Below the pieces are notes generated by a model. It was not told where the DNA came from, did no database searches, and worked only from the letters and a program-made list of their open reading frames with translations. A stretch of DNA of 64,000 bases, from positions 1 to 64,000 of the forward strand of contig CAWFPP010000014.1 of the NCBI GenBank assembly GCA_963817735.1, read 5' to 3'. The stretch is from Bog-473 sp963817735 (lineage in GTDB: Bacteria > Actinomycetota > Acidimicrobiia > Acidimicrobiales > RAAP-2). The first letter of the stretch is position 1. Every line of letters starts with the position of its first letter. Positions 36,060 through 44,193 of the stretch are shown piece by piece. Both the position numbers and the translations under genes were made by a program.

Positions 36060-36254
36060 CAGTTTCCTTTCTGATCCCAGTCGAGGTCTGCACTTGAGTC
36101 CGGGACTGCGTCGGCCCGAGGTCTTCCTAAGCCAAGGTCCGAAACGGCCGCCAACGGGGACATTTCCCGCTCTCCTGAAGGATATGGATTGACCATTACG
36201 CCAAAATGAAGCCGATCGGGGGCCTCGATTCATTTCGACCGGCCGGCTCAACGC

Positions 36255-37569
36255 TCAGAGCGGAACGGAATGCTCCTTGTCGGGAAGGGGTTCTTCTACT
36301 GCTCGGGCTGCAGGTTCGCTGCGCTCCCTCGTGCCGGCTGTGCGGTGCCAGCGAACCTGCATGCGAGCTCCTCCCAGCCGAGATGTTCCAACGTGCCATT
36401 CGCCGCCAGTCGCCGCGTACGACGGCATCGCCAATAGCGAGACCAAGCCCAGCTCCGTTGCCCTCCTCTGTGATCCGGTGAAATCGGTCAAAGAGATGCG
36501 CCCGGGCCTCCGGGGCGATCCCGGGTCCGTCGTCTTCCACGGTGAGGCACACCCTATTGCCTGGCGTCTCAACCGTGACCCGAACGGATCCGTTCCGCGT
36601 GGCGTAGCGACAAGCATTGTCAACGAGCACCCCGACAAGACGGTCGACCCATTCAGGCGGCGCACTGACCCACGGGACGACGTCCCCTTCGCGGCATACC
36701 GAGAGGTTGACACCCCGGCGGGCTGCCACTGCCTCAAAGCGGTCCGCGCAGGCAATGGCGATCTCTGCCACGTCAACGGGCTCGTTGCTCGGTGGAGGCG
36801 GCGCAGAATCAAACCGTGAAAGCCACAGTAGATCCTCGACGATGTGACGCAAACGCGCGCTCTCGTGACTCACCCGGGTGAGAGCCTCGCGATACTCCTC
36901 TGCCTCCCTTGTCTCGCAAAGCGCGAGGCTCACCTCGGCTTCGATGACACTCAGTGGCGTCCGCAACTCGTGAGAGGCGTCGGCGGTGAATTCGAGTTGC
37001 CGGCGCCTGGCCAATTCGACTGGCTTGGCCGCGTTGATCCCGATGAGCAATGTGCCGAGGAACACGGCCACCAGGAGCACTGGGCCAGCCAGCAGCTCGA
37101 GTGCGACCAGATCGTCCTCCACGTGATCGGACTCAGCAAGGCTCTGACCTGCGATGATGCGTTCGTCGCCGATCTCACGCGATTGCAGTCGGAACGATTC
37201 GGCGCCAAGCGAAGCCACCGAAGTCGGGCTCACTTGTGCGGCGTCGGACTTGGCAAGGGACGGCGCACCAGGCGTCAGGGCAACAGGCTGACCCGATGAT
37301 CCGATCCGCCAAAAAAACACCGGGGCATCGTCTCGGTCGTGGGCGTTGGCGTAGATGTCGGCTGCGGCTGCTTGGCGGGGATTCCGGGTCGCCTCTCCGA
37401 GTCGCTGGCTGAGGCGAGCATCCACTCCTGCGTAGAGGCGGTGTTGATCGATGACGTCGAACGCCACCACGAGGCAGACGTAGGTGACGCCGATGAGAAG
37501 AGTGCCGACGAGCGCGACGCGAGCAGCATGGAGCACATACGGACTTCGCCACTTCGATGGAAATCTCAC
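36255..37569 (-). CDS. Sensor histidine kinase, one frameshift near the C-terminus
   Basis: A membrane sensor kinase: TM1 (VALVGTLLIGVTYVCLVVAF), an extracytoplasmic sensor of about 120 residues, TM2 (GPVLLVAVFLGTLLIGINAA), then the H-box FTADASHELRTPLSVIEAEV, N-box VLVDNACRYATRNG, G1 VEDDGPGIAPEAR and G2 GNGAGLGLAIGDAVVR. A frame change near 36415 is needed to continue through TGGEWHVGTSRLGGARMQV to the stop at 36255. GTG 37569 overlaps the regulator's stop (GTGA). Location beside the copper island suggests a metal or envelope signal; this is inference. Confidence 0.88.
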
Positions 37570-38234
37570 GCCGGCGCCACGCGGTAGCCCAACGACCGCA
37601 CCGCTTCGATCTTCGCTCCGCTGTTCGCGATCTTCCCTCGAAGCCTGGCCAGGTGGACGTCGAGGGTGTTCGAACCTAGTGCGTCTGCCTCATCGTTCCA
37701 AACCGCGAGCGCAATCGAGCGTCTGGAGACGGTCGCCGGTGACCGCCGCATGAGGACCTCGAGTATCGAGAGCTCTGTGGCGGTCAGGCGAGGATGGTTC
37801 GGTCCGATGCTCACTTCGCGGGTGACGGTGTCGAGGGTCAAGTCACCAACTTTGATCAGAACCGACTGCACGGCCTCGCCCCGCCGCTGCAACGCTCGTA
37901 GGCGGGCCAACAGCTCCGAAAAATCGAACGGCTTGACCAGATAGTCGTCAGCGCCTTCGTCCAGACCAGCCACCCGATCGGCGGCCTCGTCTCGGGCGGT
38001 GAGCATCAAAACGGGAACCGCTGACCCTTGGCGACGCAGTCGCTGGATAACCTCGAGCCCCGAGATCTTGGGCATCCGCCAGTCGACGATGACGACCTCG
38101 TACTCGTACGTCTGGAGATGGCGAAGAGCCTGCTCGCCGTCCGCCGTGGCGTCGACGGTATAGCCGTTCCGCCGGAGTCCGCGCTCCAAAACAGAGCGCA
38201 AACCCTCATCGTCTTCCGCGACGAGCACGCGCAC
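37566..38234 (-). CDS. OmpR/PhoB-family response regulator
   Basis: A 222-residue regulator. The receiver domain has the acidic pair in VLVAEDDEGLRSVLE, the phospho-acceptor Asp in VVIVDWRMPKISGLEVI, Thr in PVLMLTARDE and Lys in DDYLVKPFDF. The C-terminal OmpR winged helix shows LTATELSILEVLMRRSP, NTLDVHLARLRGKI and VRSLGYRVA. It is the first gene of the pair and is coupled to the kinase by overlap. GTG start at 38234. Its targets may include the copper or redox genes nearby, but no site is proven. Confidence 0.92.
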   Translation of the reverse strand: MRVLVAEDDEGLRSVLERGLRRNGYTVDATADGEQALRHLQTYEYEVVIVDWRMPKISGLEVIQRLRRQGSAVPVLMLTARDEAADRVAGLDEGADDYLVKPFDFSELLARLRALQRRGEAVQSVLIKVGDLTLDTVTREVSIGPNHPRLTATELSILEVLMRRSPATVSRRSIALAVWNDEADALGSNTLDVHLARLRGKIANSGAKIEAVRSLGYRVAPA

Positions 38235-38588
38235 CCCGGATTGTCTACTCCTTCAACATGACGTGGGAATGAAGCCACGGGTGCTCGAAGGCGGACACCC
38301 GTTGCGCTCCAGGCTGTAGGTGCCGTCGCTCCTCTGGGCGGAATCGGCGTGCGATGGCGTCTCGGAGGACCTCGGACAGATCCCGTTGAGGAGAGGGGCG
38401 AGACCCATCTCCTGGGTGAAGCACATTCTTCAGCTGTTCTTACGGTGGGCTTCATCCTGTCGTAAGTCTCGCTCCCTAGGGTTGAGAGGAAGCAGCGAAA
38501 AGCAGCGTCGTCAGAGGTCGTGCCGAGTTTGAATGCCTCTTCTGCAGCTCCGTGAATTTCCCAGCACGAAGGACTCCAGCACCCTCAA
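38235..38588. other. Divergent promoter region, no gene seen
   Basis: A 354-bp region between the response regulator (minus) and the redox module (plus). I see no ORF worth calling. CTTACG (38439-38444) and CGTAAG (38461-38466) form an inverted pair with a 16-bp spacer, a weak candidate regulatory site. Confidence 0.35.
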
Positions 38589-38978
38589 ATGAGCCAACGG
38601 AACGTACGTCACTCGCCAGGAACAAGAGACCGGGCCCAAAGACGGCTGAGCCGCCTCACGCGACTTGCAGCCTTTGCTGCAACGGGCGTGACAGCGCTCA
38701 TCGGGGTTGTTGTGGCGCATGAGCGACCCGGCTCGAGTTCGGCGGCCACGACCGCCACCGTCCCATCGACCGCCACCGTCCCGTCGATCGCGACCGTCCC
38801 ATCGACCTCCACGACACTGCCGACCTCTACTCCGCAACAGTCATCAGGAAGCAACGGAGTTCAATCGTCTTCGAACACGCAATCGACGTCATCACAGAGC
38901 ACCACCACAACCACTTCGCCTCCACCTACCACCACGACGACGCGTCCCGTGGCCACCTCGGGTGCCACCTCGCGGTGA
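38589..38978 (+). CDS. Single-TM Thr/Ser-rich protein ending in SGAT (possible flavinylation target)
   Basis: A 129-residue protein: basic N-terminus, one TM helix (LAAFAATGVTALIGVVVAH, about residues 25-43), then a long low-complexity Ser/Thr/Pro extracellular chain with TVPSTATVPSIATVPS-type repeats, ending PVATSGATSR. SGAT (residues 124-127) equals the core of the motif on which ApbE transferases attach FMN to Thr in FMN-binding domains, yet no such folded domain is present. The next gene, 16 bp downstream, encodes ApbE. Small membrane proteins of this design precede ApbE in other actinobacteria (recollection, unverified). A flavin-carrying tail is inference. Confidence 0.65.
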   Translation: MSQRNVRHSPGTRDRAQRRLSRLTRLAAFAATGVTALIGVVVAHERPGSSSAATTATVPSTATVPSIATVPSTSTTLPTSTPQQSSGSNGVQSSSNTQSTSSQSTTTTTSPPPTTTTTRPVATSGATSR

Positions 38979-38994
38979 GCCTGCGGAGAGCGAT

Positions 38995-39927
38995 GTGCAG
39001 CTGAGCGCCACGCGGTTCTTTCGAGCCATCGGGACCACGGCGATAGTGGTGGTCGCCGACGGGAGTGATACTGCGGCGGACTGGGCCGCGTCGATGCTCC
39101 GGACCGAGACCGACCTTCTGGAGAGGACATGCAGTCGGTTTCGGGACGATTCCGAGTTGGCGCACCTGCACCGCCAGGCCGGGAGGGTCACGGCAGTGTC
39201 ACCGCTCTTGTTCGACGCGCTCGAGGTAGCGGTCGGAGTTGCAGAAAAGACGGGCGGTGCCGTTGATCCCACGGTGGGGAACGCGATGGTCGCGCTCGGC
39301 TATGACCGGGACTTCGAACAGGTCGTGGGGAATACGGTCCGCCTCTCGGACACAGTGCTCCCGGCCCCCGGGTATCGCTGCATCGAACTCGATATCGCCG
39401 CCGGTACTGCGCGCATACCACGGGGTGTACAGCTTGATCTTGGGTCTTCGGCCAAGGCTCTCGGTGCCGACCGGGCGGCCGCACACATCGCCGAGAAGCT
39501 CGGCCTGGGCGTCCTGGTCAGTATCGGTGGTGATGTCGCAGTCAGCGGCCAACCTCCCTCCGACGGGTGGCCTGTCGGGATCGCATTGGACTCGGCGGTC
39601 TCCCCAGACGAGACCGCGCACCGGGTGGCTATCAGTCAGGGTGGCCTGGCCAGCTCCGGCCCCGGGGTTCGCAGCTGGAAGGTGGGTGCCGAGCCGGTGC
39701 ACCACATCATCGATCCGGCCACGGGATTCAGCTCGCAATCCTTCTGGGCGCTCGTGTCCGCCTGCGGCGCATCGTGTGTTGACGCCAACGCGCTCTCAAC
39801 TGCGGCGATCGTGTGGGGTCAAGAAGCCACGGAGCGGCTTCGACCGTTCGGCCAGGCCGTGCGGTTGGTGCGCCAGGACGGCGTGGTCTTCACGCTGGGC
39901 GGTTGGCCGCAGGACGGTGCAGGGTGA
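38995..39927 (+). CDS. apbE: FAD:protein FMN transferase (ApbE family)
   Basis: This 310-residue enzyme transfers FMN from FAD to a Thr in a target protein, normally outside the membrane. The family motifs are present: GGAVDPTVGNAMVALGYD, GVQLDLGSSAKALGADRAAA (Lys and Asp of the FAD/metal site), VSIGGDVAVSG, and VHHIIDPATG (H-x-x-D-P-x-T-G). No lipobox or signal peptide is obvious after GTG 38995 (GGAGAG upstream), so export is not shown. It is flanked by a protein with an SGAT tail and a haem membrane protein that overlaps its stop (GTGA), all in one operon. Confidence 0.9.
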   Translation: MQLSATRFFRAIGTTAIVVVADGSDTAADWAASMLRTETDLLERTCSRFRDDSELAHLHRQAGRVTAVSPLLFDALEVAVGVAEKTGGAVDPTVGNAMVALGYDRDFEQVVGNTVRLSDTVLPAPGYRCIELDIAAGTARIPRGVQLDLGSSAKALGADRAAAHIAEKLGLGVLVSIGGDVAVSGQPPSDGWPVGIALDSAVSPDETAHRVAISQGGLASSGPGVRSWKVGAEPVHHIIDPATGFSSQSFWALVSACGASCVDANALSTAAIVWGQEATERLRPFGQAVRLVRQDGVVFTLGGWPQDGAG

Positions 39928-40556
39928 ACTCGACCGCACTGTGGTACGCGACTCGAGCCTCAGGGATCATGGCGCTTGTCCTACTCACGATGACCATGAT
40001 TTTGGGACTCATGACGGCCGGACGGGCCAAGGCCAGAAACTGGCCGGGATTCCTCCAGCAGGAGCTCCACCGTCGCCTCTCCATCATTGCAGTGATTTTC
40101 TTGGCTCTGCACGTCCTGACCAGCGTCCTCGACACGTATGTCCATATCGGATGGTTGGCCGTCGTGGTTCCCTTTGCCTCGCCCTATGCCCGTTTCTGGG
40201 TCGGCATAGGCGCGATTGCGCTTGACCTCATGGTGGCGGTCTTCGTCTCGAGCCTGCTCCGCTCGCACCTTGCACCCGGGACATGGCGAGGCATCCATTG
40301 GCTCGCCTACGCCTGTTGGCCGATCGCTCTGGTCCACACGTTCGGGTTGGGAACTGACGCCGGACAGCTGTGGGTCATCGCACTTGGAGCAGCATGTGTG
40401 CTCTCGGTAGCCACTGCACTTGTTTGGAGGCTCCGGATCGTGGCTGGGCAAATTGCGCCATCGCCGACGGTGTTCGATGTGGAAACCATTCATCAGGCCG
40501 AACCGGCTCGGCTGGTGTCCTCTACTCGCGTGAAGGGTGGCCGCCATGGTGCATAG
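39924..40556 (+). CDS. Ferric-reductase-like transmembrane haem protein
   Basis: A 210-residue six-TM protein of the ferric reductase-like TM domain (PF01794/MsrQ-like) without NAD- or FAD-binding domains. Two His pairs spaced for bis-haem binding are seen: QELHRRLSIIAVIFLALHVL and GIHWLAYACWPIALVHTFG, with 14 residues between paired His. It would move electrons across the membrane between the cytosolic NuoF-like/ferredoxin proteins and an outer acceptor such as the SGAT protein. GTG 39924 overlaps the apbE stop; the next gene overlaps its end. Confidence 0.83.
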   Translation: MNSTALWYATRASGIMALVLLTMTMILGLMTAGRAKARNWPGFLQQELHRRLSIIAVIFLALHVLTSVLDTYVHIGWLAVVVPFASPYARFWVGIGAIALDLMVAVFVSSLLRSHLAPGTWRGIHWLAYACWPIALVHTFGLGTDAGQLWVIALGAACVLSVATALVWRLRIVAGQIAPSPTVFDVETIHQAEPARLVSSTRVKGGRHGA

Positions 40557-41823
40557 TGCGGGCACAATGACGGTCACGGCGGACGTGCATCACTTGCTCG
40601 GACATCCGCGTGATCTGGCGGGACACATCCAAGCTCACGGTCCTCTGCTCGTGCCCGATGGCCATCTTCCGCGCCAGATGATGGCGGCCGATCTCGAGGA
40701 AGCCGGTCTGCAGGGCCGTGGGGGCGGTGGTTTCCCTAGCTCCATCAAGCTTGCGGTTGCGTCATCAGCCGGACGAGGAGGAACCGTTCTTGTCAACGCC
40801 ATGGAGGGTGAACCCGCCAGCGACAAGGACAAGCTGCTCTTGAGCCATGTGCCCCACCTGGTGCTCGACGGCGCACAGTTCCTCGCTGCGATGTGCCGTG
40901 CCAGTCGTGTCGTCGTCTGTGTGCCAGTTGGACGAGAGACTGCAGCCGCAGGCGTTGCGCACGCCATGGCCGAACGCAGGAGAGGCAGGTACTCGCCCGT
41001 TCCCGAAACTCTGGTCCGACCTCCTGATCGCTTCGTCGGGGGCGAGGAGTCAGCTCTGGCGAACTTCGTCGAATCTGGCTCCTCGCTGCCTGTCTTCCGC
41101 CCCGACAAGGGCACCGCGCTGCGAATCGGAGCTCGGCCCGCCCTGGTTCACAATGCGGAGACTCTCGCCCACATCTCGCTTATCGTCCGACAAGGCCCGA
41201 GTTTGTTCCGCGCTCGGGGGACCGCCGAGGAACCGGGAACATGCCTGGTCACCATCGGGGGGAGTGTCGCCCACCCCGGGGTTGTCGAGGTCGACCGAGG
41301 CACACCGCTGTTGGACATCGCGCAGCGCGGTGCGCCGACGGAACCGCCGCAGGCGTTCCTGGTCGGTGGATTCGGTGGGAGCTGGGTCGGACCCGATGAA
41401 TTTGCAACCCCTTACGCGACCAAGTCCCTTCGAGCGATCGGCGCCAGGGCGGGTGTTGGCGTGATCGTGGTGCTCGGTGCATCTTCGTGTGGGGTCGCGG
41501 AAACCGCCCGCATTGCCCGCTACCTGGCATTTCAGAGCGCAGGGCAGTGTGGGCCCTGCGTGTATGGGCTCCCGGCGATCGCCGACGACCTGGCCGGACT
41601 GGCCCGCGGCCGAGTGGATTACGACCTGTTGCCTCGTCTCCGGCGCCGACTTGGCCAGGTCAACGGCCGCGGCGCGTGCGGACATCCCGACGGCGCCGTC
41701 GCCCTGGTCCACAGCGCCCTTTCCGTTTTTGCAGCCGACGTCGCGGCTCATAACGCAGCGGTTCCCTGCCCGCACTATCGCCGACCCACGTCGATGCGAC
41801 TTCCCTTCCCGATTGCGAGTTGA
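40546..41823 (+). CDS. NuoF-like (complex I 51-kDa) flavoprotein with reduced Fe-S site
   Basis: A 425-residue soluble protein like the NADH-binding subunit of complex I/RnfC. The FMN/NADH loop is LQGRGGGGFPSSIKLAVAS with VNAMEGEPASDKDKLLL. The SLBB-type domain lies around GTCLVTIGGSVAHPGVVEV, and the C-terminal Fe-S domain around SAGQCGPCVYGLPAI and NGRGACGHPDGA. Typical NuoF has SCGxCxPC plus a distant Cys; here the first Cys is Ala, leaving three cysteines. It probably oxidises NAD(P)H or ferredoxin and feeds the membrane haem protein; the direction is unknown. The start is 40546 (AAGGGTGG upstream) or 40567. Confidence 0.8.
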   Translation: MVHSAGTMTVTADVHHLLGHPRDLAGHIQAHGPLLVPDGHLPRQMMAADLEEAGLQGRGGGGFPSSIKLAVASSAGRGGTVLVNAMEGEPASDKDKLLLSHVPHLVLDGAQFLAAMCRASRVVVCVPVGRETAAAGVAHAMAERRRGRYSPVPETLVRPPDRFVGGEESALANFVESGSSLPVFRPDKGTALRIGARPALVHNAETLAHISLIVRQGPSLFRARGTAEEPGTCLVTIGGSVAHPGVVEVDRGTPLLDIAQRGAPTEPPQAFLVGGFGGSWVGPDEFATPYATKSLRAIGARAGVGVIVVLGASSCGVAETARIARYLAFQSAGQCGPCVYGLPAIADDLAGLARGRVDYDLLPRLRRRLGQVNGRGACGHPDGAVALVHSALSVFAADVAAHNAAVPCPHYRRPTSMRLPFPIAS

Positions 41824-41824
41824 C

Positions 41825-42034
41825 GTGGCGGAACTGCGCGTCACCATCGACCCCGTGGCCTGTGATGCCTACGGCTACTGCGCGGAGCTTCTCCCTGAGC
41901 TCGTCACTCTGGATGAATGGGGGTATCCCATCGTCGAGGCCCAACCCGCGGAGGGTGCAGTGCTGATCTTGGCCAGGCGGGCCGTGCGTGATTGTCCGAA
42001 GCGCGCCATCACACTCAGCGTACGCCGGCGTTGA
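41825..42034 (+). CDS. Small ferredoxin (3Fe-4S/4Fe-4S, single cluster)
   Basis: A 69-residue ferredoxin with the actinobacterial pattern VTIDPVACDAYGYCAELLPE and CPKRAITLS. The cysteines are spaced C-x5-C and a distant C-P, giving three ligands and favouring a 3Fe-4S cluster. GTG 41825 is one base after the previous stop, so it is tightly coupled to the NuoF-like gene. It is likely the soluble electron partner of the module. Confidence 0.82.
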   Translation: MAELRVTIDPVACDAYGYCAELLPELVTLDEWGYPIVEAQPAEGAVLILARRAVRDCPKRAITLSVRRR

Positions 42035-42084
42035 GCCTCCGATGACGACGTGATCGCTTTCGGTCCAGTTGGCTTCAGAGTTTG

Positions 42085-42101
42085 ATATCGAAACTCGATA
42101 T
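42085..42101. promoter_or_regulatory. ATATCGA-N3-TCGATAT operator before padR
   Basis: Perfect 7-bp arms (42085-42091 and 42095-42101) sit 17 bp upstream of the PadR-type GTG. The position and dyad are right for autoregulation by PadR proteins. It is an AT-rich island in GC-rich DNA. Confidence 0.6.
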
Positions 42102-42118
42102 TTGGCTAACCTCAAGGG

Positions 42119-42424
42119 GTGCGTGAGTTCCTCAGGGGCGCGGTTCGACTCCACGTTCTCCACCACGCCGCTAATGGCCAGGTGCATGGGGCATCGATGG
42201 CTCGGGAACTGGCGCGTCACGGATACCGAATCAGTCCGGGGACGCTCTATCCCATCCTCCACAAGATGGAGGCGGAAGGCCTCATCAGATCGTTCCGAGA
42301 GGTGGTCGCAGGACGGGCCCGCCGGACATATGTTTCAACGGCCAAGGGGCGGCGACAGCTGGAGTCGACGAAAGGCAAGCTGAGGGAGCTCGCTGACGAA
42401 GTGCTCGGGAACGAGGCTCCGTGA
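42119..42424 (+). CDS. PadR-family transcriptional regulator
   Basis: A 101-residue winged-helix regulator with the standard PadR series: LRGAVRLHVLHHAANGQVHG, then MARELARHGYRISPGTLYPI (recognition helix with SPGTLYPIL), LHKMEAEGLIRSF and RRTYVSTAKGRRQLE. The short C-terminal helix fits the compact class (PadR-s1). GTG 42119 has AAGGG upstream, and the ATATCGA dyad precedes it. Its stop overlaps the chrA start, so it probably controls the chromate transporter, and perhaps responds to chromate or a related oxyanion (inference). Confidence 0.9.
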   Translation: MREFLRGAVRLHVLHHAANGQVHGASMARELARHGYRISPGTLYPILHKMEAEGLIRSFREVVAGRARRTYVSTAKGRRQLESTKGKLRELADEVLGNEAP

Positions 42425-43608
42425 CGAGCGGCTTGGGCGGGGACGGTCTGGGCCAGCCAGAACGGGTCGAGCTCCGCACCATCGCCCGCGAATGGCTTCG
42501 TTTGGGGTGTATCGGGTTCGGAGGACCGCCGGCGCACATTGCCCTCCTACGGCGCTTGTGCGTGGAAGACCGGGAATGGATGGATGCCAAAGAGTTCGAG
42601 GACGCCATAGCCACCACGAACCTTCTTCCCGGGCCCGCCTCGACACAGCTGGCGATCTTCTGTGCCTGGCGACTCCGAAGATCCGCCGGAGCCCTCCTCG
42701 GCGGGTTGTGCTTCATCCTCCCTGGGCTCCTGCTCATCCTCGGGCTGTCTGTGGTCTTCTTGGCCAGCCACCCGCCCGACTTGGTACTGGGCGCCGCGGC
42801 AGGAGCGGGAGCAGCGGTGCCGGCTGTGGCGCTGAGCGCGGCATGGAGATTGGTCCCCGCCAGCAGGGTCCGCATGGGGGATGTGCGGTCTCAGCGGGTT
42901 CGCTGGGCCGTTTACGCCCTTGTCGGAGGCGTAGCGGCAGCCACCGTTGGCGCCTACCTCGTTGTGGTGATCCTCGCCTGCGGACTGGTTGAGATCGCCA
43001 TCCGCCGACAGGGGCGACTGTCCTCAGGAACGACCGGTTCCTTCTCGCCAGTGCTGCTGCTCCATGGCGGAGCCGTGGGGGGTCTTGGGGCTCTGGCCTG
43101 GGTTGCCTTCAAGGTCGGCGCGCTGTCCTATGGCGGCGGGTTCGTGATCGTTCCGCTGATGCAGCACGACGCCGTGGTCACCTACCACTGGATGACGGGT
43201 GCCCAGTTCCTCAACGCCGTCGCGCTCGGCCAGATCACGCCTGGCCCTGTGGTCCAGACGATGGCTGTCGTCGGGTACGCGGCTGGGGGTCTGGGCGGGG
43301 GTCTCCTCGCAGCATTGATCGTCTTCGCGCCCTCGTTCTTCTTCATCCTGGTCGGCGCTCCACACTTCGACCAAATTCGGGCGAACAACTCGGTGGAATC
43401 GTTTTTGACGGGAGCGGGACCAGCCGTCATCGGGGCCATTGCAGGGTCGGCGATACCCCTTGGCCTGACGTTCCAACACCTGTGGCAGATACCAGTGCTT
43501 GCCGGTGCATTTGTGTGGCTCTTCGCGGCGCGGCGCGGCGTTGTCAGCGGACTTCTTCTCGCAGCGGGTATCGGGGTTATCGTGGCACTGTCGGGAGTTC
43601 CTGCATGA
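42421..43608 (+). CDS. chrA: Chromate transporter ChrA (long-chain type)
   Basis: A 395-residue CHR-family antiporter with duplicated halves. Half 1: CIGFGGPPAHIALLRRLCVE and NLLPGPASTQLAIFCAWRL with GALLGGLCFILPG. Half 2: GALSYGGGFVIVPLMQHDAV and ALGQITPGPVVQTMAVVGYA. Such proteins export chromate or take up sulfate-like anions; chromate resistance is the usual reading. GTG 42421 overlaps the padR stop (GTGA). Confidence 0.92.
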   Translation: MTSGLGGDGLGQPERVELRTIAREWLRLGCIGFGGPPAHIALLRRLCVEDREWMDAKEFEDAIATTNLLPGPASTQLAIFCAWRLRRSAGALLGGLCFILPGLLLILGLSVVFLASHPPDLVLGAAAGAGAAVPAVALSAAWRLVPASRVRMGDVRSQRVRWAVYALVGGVAAATVGAYLVVVILACGLVEIAIRRQGRLSSGTTGSFSPVLLLHGGAVGGLGALAWVAFKVGALSYGGGFVIVPLMQHDAVVTYHWMTGAQFLNAVALGQITPGPVVQTMAVVGYAAGGLGGGLLAALIVFAPSFFFILVGAPHFDQIRANNSVESFLTGAGPAVIGAIAGSAIPLGLTFQHLWQIPVLAGAFVWLFAARRGVVSGLLLAAGIGVIVALSGVPA

Positions 43609-43712
43609 AGGCGATGGATGTTCTGTGCGGGCTCGTTCTGACGGGTTATGCCGTCAACTCGACGCACTCAGTCGTTGCTGGCGAAACGCAGGGAGCCCCG
43701 GAATCCAACTGA
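43605..43712 (+). CDS. Possible 35-residue peptide coupled to chrA
   Basis: ATG 43605 overlaps the chrA stop (ATGA) and opens a 35-residue ORF with a hydrophobic start (VLCGLVLTGYAV) and a polar tail. The stop-start overlap, common throughout this window, is the only support. It may be spurious. Confidence 0.25.
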   Translation: MKAMDVLCGLVLTGYAVNSTHSVVAGETQGAPESN

Positions 43713-43834
43713 CCCTTGTCTTCGCATGCCCCACTCGAGAGTTGCAAAGGTCGTGCGGAGTCCCCATCGACCTGCGGCCGGTTCCTCGGGCTGGACCGCC
43801 TGACGCGGGACGACCGATCTACCATTCGGGTGTT

Positions 43835-44101
43835 ATGCAACGATGGCTGTCCGGTCGCGCGCTGCTGCTGCACTTCGAGTTCTCCCTGCTCGTAGCCGGG
43901 TGTGCGGCGGCCACATGGTGGCAGGCCGCGAGGGCGCTCGGCGGCAACGATCTCAGCTGGTTCTACACGTTCGAGTGGCCCATCTTCGCCGGAATCGCCA
44001 TTGCGGCATGGTGGCACCTCATCCACGAGGACCCGGTCGAACGCGAGGCCCGCAAGAAGGCAAGGGCCCGAGACCCGGCCGAGCGGACGGCCGAGTGGTG
44101 A
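43835..44101 (+). CDS. Two-TM hypothetical membrane protein (88 aa)
   Basis: An 88-residue protein with two TM helices (LHFEFSLLVAGCAAATWWQA and FEWPIFAGIAIAAWWHLIH) and a charged tail (EREARKKARARDPAERTAEW). It resembles short actinobacterial proteins seen near respiratory or transport genes, and I cannot assign a function. ATG 43835. It precedes the TlpA/SCO operon in the same direction, 92 bp away. Confidence 0.62.
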   Translation: MQRWLSGRALLLHFEFSLLVAGCAAATWWQAARALGGNDLSWFYTFEWPIFAGIAIAAWWHLIHEDPVEREARKKARARDPAERTAEW

Positions 44102-44193
44102 GTCGGCAGCACCGTTGCCACGGGGTGGATCGGAACCCCCGGGCGGGTGGCGGCGACCCGAGGCAGTGAACCCGGCTGACTAGCCTGACCAGC

